From: Symsagittifera roscoffensis
Lineage: Eukaryota > Xenacoelomorpha > Acoela > Convolutidae
Length of the DNA stretch: 64,000 nucleotides
Assembly (NCBI RefSeq): GCF_963678635.1
Contig: NC_087063.1
Span: 65,338,471 to 65,402,470, forward strand
Direction of reading: 5' to 3'
The position numbers and the translations under genes are program-made. Positions 60,751 through 64,000 of this stretch are shown piece after piece (position 1 is the first letter of the stretch; each line of letters opens with the position of its first letter). The notes under the pieces are model-generated. The model did no database searches. It saw nothing but the letters and a program-made list of their open reading frames with translations, and was not told where the DNA came from.

Positions 60751-61547
60751 TTTCTTTGCATCTAGTAATTTTATTTTGAAGAGATAGGAATAAAAAGATA
60801 AAGTAAAAAATCAAAGAAAAATTTGTTTAAAAAATTGCAAAGTCAAAGTTTTTTGAAAATTTGTTTTAAAAACTTTCTTAAAAATCGAACAAATTATGCA
60901 ATTGGTAAAAACATTTGCAAAGTTTTGTTTTAAAGATGGCTAAAAACTAAACCAACTTTATCATCTTGTAAAAAAACTTCACAAAATTTTTTGCACACAT
61001 GAGAAAAAATCATCACAATTTTTCAAACATGATAAAAACTCAAAAAAACAGTTTGCACGATGCAAAATTTTTTAATATATAAACTTTTGGTACATTTGTT
61101 AAAACAATCAAAGCAAATCTGGCAAATTAAGAAAACTTTCATTAAATTTTTTTGCATTTTCAAGAAAAATTTAACAAAATTTTCATGCACTGTTGAAAAA
61201 TAAAGTTTATAAATTTCTTCGTTCTAATTTTGATCATTAAAAAACTTATTTTTTGCATGTATGCTGTTCAAAAACATCAACCAAACAATGTATTTAAATA
61301 GGTAATAGCACTTAGAGTCATCAAAAACAAAAAAAATTTCAGCAATTATTTAACAAGTTTTTTACAATAAAAAAATGAAGCAATTTTTGCATCTTGTATC
61401 AAAGCTTAAATAAATTTTTTCAAATTTCTTGAAAAAATCAAATTAAAAATTGCATCTTGCGAAAAAACTTTGAGTTATCTTTTACACACGTATTGGAAAT
61501 TATAAATTTTTTCGTTGAAAAAACTTTAGTTTTCTTTAAGCAAATAT
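60751..61547. other. AT-rich intergenic stretch
   Basis: No ORF. It is dominated by repeats of words such as AAATTTTTGCA and GCATCTTG. The part after 61,330 is duplicated at about 62,690-63,050. Confidence 0.6.
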
Positions 61548-62590
61548 TCAATTAATATTAGACAAATTGACACACTCACTATTTACAGTACCATAATCAT
61601 CAATGAAACAATCAACATTTTTCAACAAATCAGTCTCATACTTTGAGTTTTGGACCTTTCGAATCCTTTCCAAAAAAGCTGATCCAAAAGTCTGAGTGGA
61701 CGTAAGCTTCTGAGCAGAACTGAGATATTGTCTTTTGATTTTTTGTTGCAGCTGGCGTTCCTTTGCAACAGTGGATAATTTTTCCGGTATTCTACATTTC
61801 AAGTTGTGTTCGACTGCACGATTCAATTGGTTGAAAACTTCACCTCCTGATGAAACAACATTAGAAAAAATTCTGTAATTGTATAAAGTATAAATACAGT
61901 CAACAATTTGGTAAGCGAAATGATATTTTTCTAATCTTTGCAAAATTTAATCGAGAGATGATCCAGTTGATACTAAGTGAAATTTGCAAATTTCTACTTG
62001 GCAGAAAGATGAATGCTTAGATACACAGTAGTCTTGGGTGACAATGAGTTTTTCATAAAAGTTTTCTGAGACAGAGATAAAAAAAGATTTTGCATGTTGA
62101 AGACTTCTTCAAGTTTCTCATTAATAACTTTGGTTTCCAGCTTGGAAATTTGGAAGTTAAATACTTTATGTCTCCCATTTTCCATCTCCGTATCTACCAA
62201 AAAATGTTGACAAGCACTAAGTTCCTCCTTCAGTTTTTCCTCATCTTCCACTTCTTCCTCCACAATCTTGTTCAAGTCGACCACCGTATTACTAGGTTTT
62301 CGTTGCTTAGCTTCGTGTTCCTTTGTCCGATGTTGTTGGAGAGAGTAGTAACTTGGGAACTCCTGTTCACAGGCATGAAAAACCGTCGACTGCTTAGAAC
62401 TTGGTTGAGCATGCTTTTTGACAGTATGGTCGTTCATCTCCTCTTTGCTCTTTGTATAAAAATAACAATTTGGACAATTATGTTCCTCCTGCTTTTCACA
62501 TCTTTTTCGATGTCTCGCAGCATCAGATCTCCTGTATTCATCACCGCATTTCTCGCACTTAAATTTCTCAATTCGGTTTAGAGCAGGCAT
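61548..62590 (-). pseudogene. Zinc-finger/coiled-coil gene, copy A
   Basis: The ORF at 61,994-62,590 (198 codons from ATG) begins with the same module as the polymerase: finger 1 CEKCGDEYRRSDAARHRKRC (C2HC), finger 2 CPNCYFYTKSKEEMNDH (C2H2), a third finger lacking its first Cys (VFHACEQEF), then an acidic coiled coil with ELSACQHFLVDTEMENGRHK. It ends in a short tail instead of the polymerase. Downstream, 61,548-61,943 is a second open stretch (YHFAYQIVDCIYTLYNYRIF ... KRQYLSSAQKL) of unknown function, with a stop just before it where copy B has Gln. The two parts may be exons of one gene or two genes. Nucleic-acid binding is inferred from the fingers. Confidence 0.6.
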
Positions 62591-63011
62591 TATTTAAGAA
62601 AATTGGGACTTTATATTTGTTCCAAAATTAGAAACTTAAAGTACCAATTGAATAGAAAGGTTACTCATCAAAAACGAAAAGCTTTCAGCAATTAATAAAT
62701 ATGTTTTTTACAATAAACTTTTGCTTTTTTCGCTCATGCTTGAGAATAAATAAGTGAGATTTTTGCATTTTTCTAACAAAAACACAAAAAAAACTTTTAT
62801 CTTGCATCTAACGCAAAAAGTTTATGAAAATTTTTGCAAATTTGTTTAAAAAATCAAAACAATCTTTGTATCTTGTAGAAAAATTTTAAATAAATTTTTG
62901 CAACTTTGTTCACAAAATCAAATCAAAAATTGCATCTAGCGAAAAAACTCTGAATTAGTTTCTGCACATCTGTTAAATTTACGAATTTAATTGTTGAAAA
63001 AACTTTTGATC

Positions 63012-64000
63012 TCAAACAAAATCATTTTTAACAATGTTTTCATAAACAAATATTAAATTCCTAATAGAAAAATTGACACGCTCACTATTTACAGTACCAT
63101 AGCCATCAATGAAACAATCAATAATTTTCAACAAGTCAGTCTCATACTTTGAGTTTTGAACTTTACAAAACCTTTCCAAAAAAGCTGATCCAAGAGTCTG
63201 AGTGGACGCAAGCTTCTGAGCAGTCCTGAGATAATGTCGTTTGAATTTTTTTCGCAGCAGGCGTTTATTTGCAAAACAAGCTAATTCTTCCGGTATTCTA
63301 CAATTCAAGTTGTGTTCGACTGCCCGATTCACTTATTTGAAAACTTCACCTCTTGATGAAACAATCTCGGAATAAAACCTGTATTTGTATAAAATATGTA
63401 TACAGTCAACAATTTGATAAGTGAAATGATATTTACCTAATCTTTGTAAAATTTGATCGAGCGATGATCCGGCTAATATTAAATGAATTTGCTTTTTTTT
63501 CACTGGTCGGAATGATGAATGGTTAGATACACAGTAGTCTTGGGTGACAAAGATTTTTTTATAAACGTTTTCTGAGACAGAGATAAAAAGAGATTTTGCA
63601 GGTAGAAGACTTCTTCAAGTTTCTCATTGATAACTTCGGTATCCAATTTGGAAATTTGGAGGTTAAATACCTTATGTCTCCCATTCTTCATCTCCGTATC
63701 CAACAGAATATGTTGACAAGCACTAAGTTCCTCCTTCAGTTTTTCTTCATCTTCTCCTTCTTTTTCCACAATCTTGTTCAATTCGGCCACTGTATCACTA
63801 AGTTTTGGTTACTTAGCTCCATGTTCCTTTCTCCGACGTTGTTGCAGAGAGTAATAACTTGGGAATATTGTTCACAAGAAGAACAAACCCTCGACTGCTA
63901 AGAATTTGGTTGAGCGTGCTTCTTGACAGTATGGTAGTTCATCTCTTCGTATAAAAATGACAGTTTGGACACTTTGGTTCATCCTGCTTTTCAAATCTCT
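63012..64000 (-). pseudogene. Zinc-finger/coiled-coil gene, copy B (cut by window edge)
   Basis: Tandem paralogue of copy A shifted by about 1,505 bp. The coiled-coil part is at 63,500-63,790 and the downstream part at 63,012-63,332 (RAVEHNLNCRIPEEL ... STQTLGSAFLERF). Copy B keeps an open frame through LDQILQRL, where copy A has a stop, but has its own stop at GEVFK*. The zinc fingers near 63,830-64,000 are frameshifted, and the start lies beyond the window. Confidence 0.58.

Larger units (their letters stand above)
61330..64000 (-). repeat. Tandem duplication of ~1.5-kb gene module
   Basis: Coding and AT-rich flanking sequence repeat together with an offset near 1,505 bp (for example, AAATTGACAC.CTCACTATTTACAG at 61,562 and 63,068). 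Both copies have private stops, so they decayed separately after duplication. Confidence 0.85.

Noticed and set aside
62090-62581. Phe-rich plus-strand ORF (also 58,168-58,512 and 63,596-63,901)
   Set aside because: Antisense of the acidic coiled coil and zinc-finger module; conserved only because the minus strand is.

Overview
The window looks like an invertebrate animal nuclear genome. It is AT-rich, has no bacterial-style operons, and is filled with decayed mobile elements: Ty3/gypsy-type LTR elements with an envelope gene (errantivirus/ERV-like), and a family B DNA polymerase relic of the lineage known from Polinton-like and related eukaryotic elements. The species cannot be named from sequence alone. 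Nearly all coding sequence here is broken, and several apparent ORFs only open at non-ATG codons.

Positions 1-28,110 (plus strand): a head-to-tail array of a deleted Ty3-type provirus. The repeat unit is 9,641 bp. The first unit is 11,979 bp because it carries an extra internal 2,338-bp tandem duplication. A unit holds a ~1.08-kb segment that is not part of the retroelement (a cysteine-rich ORF with 13-residue acidic repeats), a 346-bp LTR, a primer binding site, a leader with a conserved 79-codon ORF and hairpins, a decayed integrase and a decayed env region. Gag, protease, reverse transcriptase and RNase H are deleted. Only the third unit runs on into the natural 3' part of the element, so the array grew by tandem duplication of one provirus together with its 5' flank.

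Positions 28,171-47,879 (minus strand): a second, diverged and far more complete relative of the same element, lying tail-to-tail with the array. It has a 409-bp 5' LTR, PBS, 79-codon ORF, gag (with an internal 1.7-kb duplication and a zinc knuckle), DSG protease, RT with a ruined catalytic box, RNase H, integrase with D-X59-D-X35-E kept, env, a conserved unknown ORF after env, and a 105-bp stub of the 3' LTR.

Positions 47,880-49,900: no genes seen, but a near-perfect ~187-bp hairpin (MITE-like). Positions 49,900-58,705 (minus strand): a decayed family B DNA polymerase with an N-terminal zinc-finger/coiled-coil module. Its 3' half and downstream flank are tandemly duplicated, and both copies have lost the catalytic DTD motif. 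Positions 58,861-59,075 hold 60-bp repeats packed with CRE-like TGACGTCA octamers just upstream of that gene.

Positions 59,285-64,000: a hypothetical plus-strand ORF, a CCAAT-box cluster followed by a small plus-strand gene interrupted by one TGA, and two tandem ~1.5-kb copies of a minus-strand gene whose zinc-finger/coiled-coil N-terminus is the same module found at the start of the polymerase.
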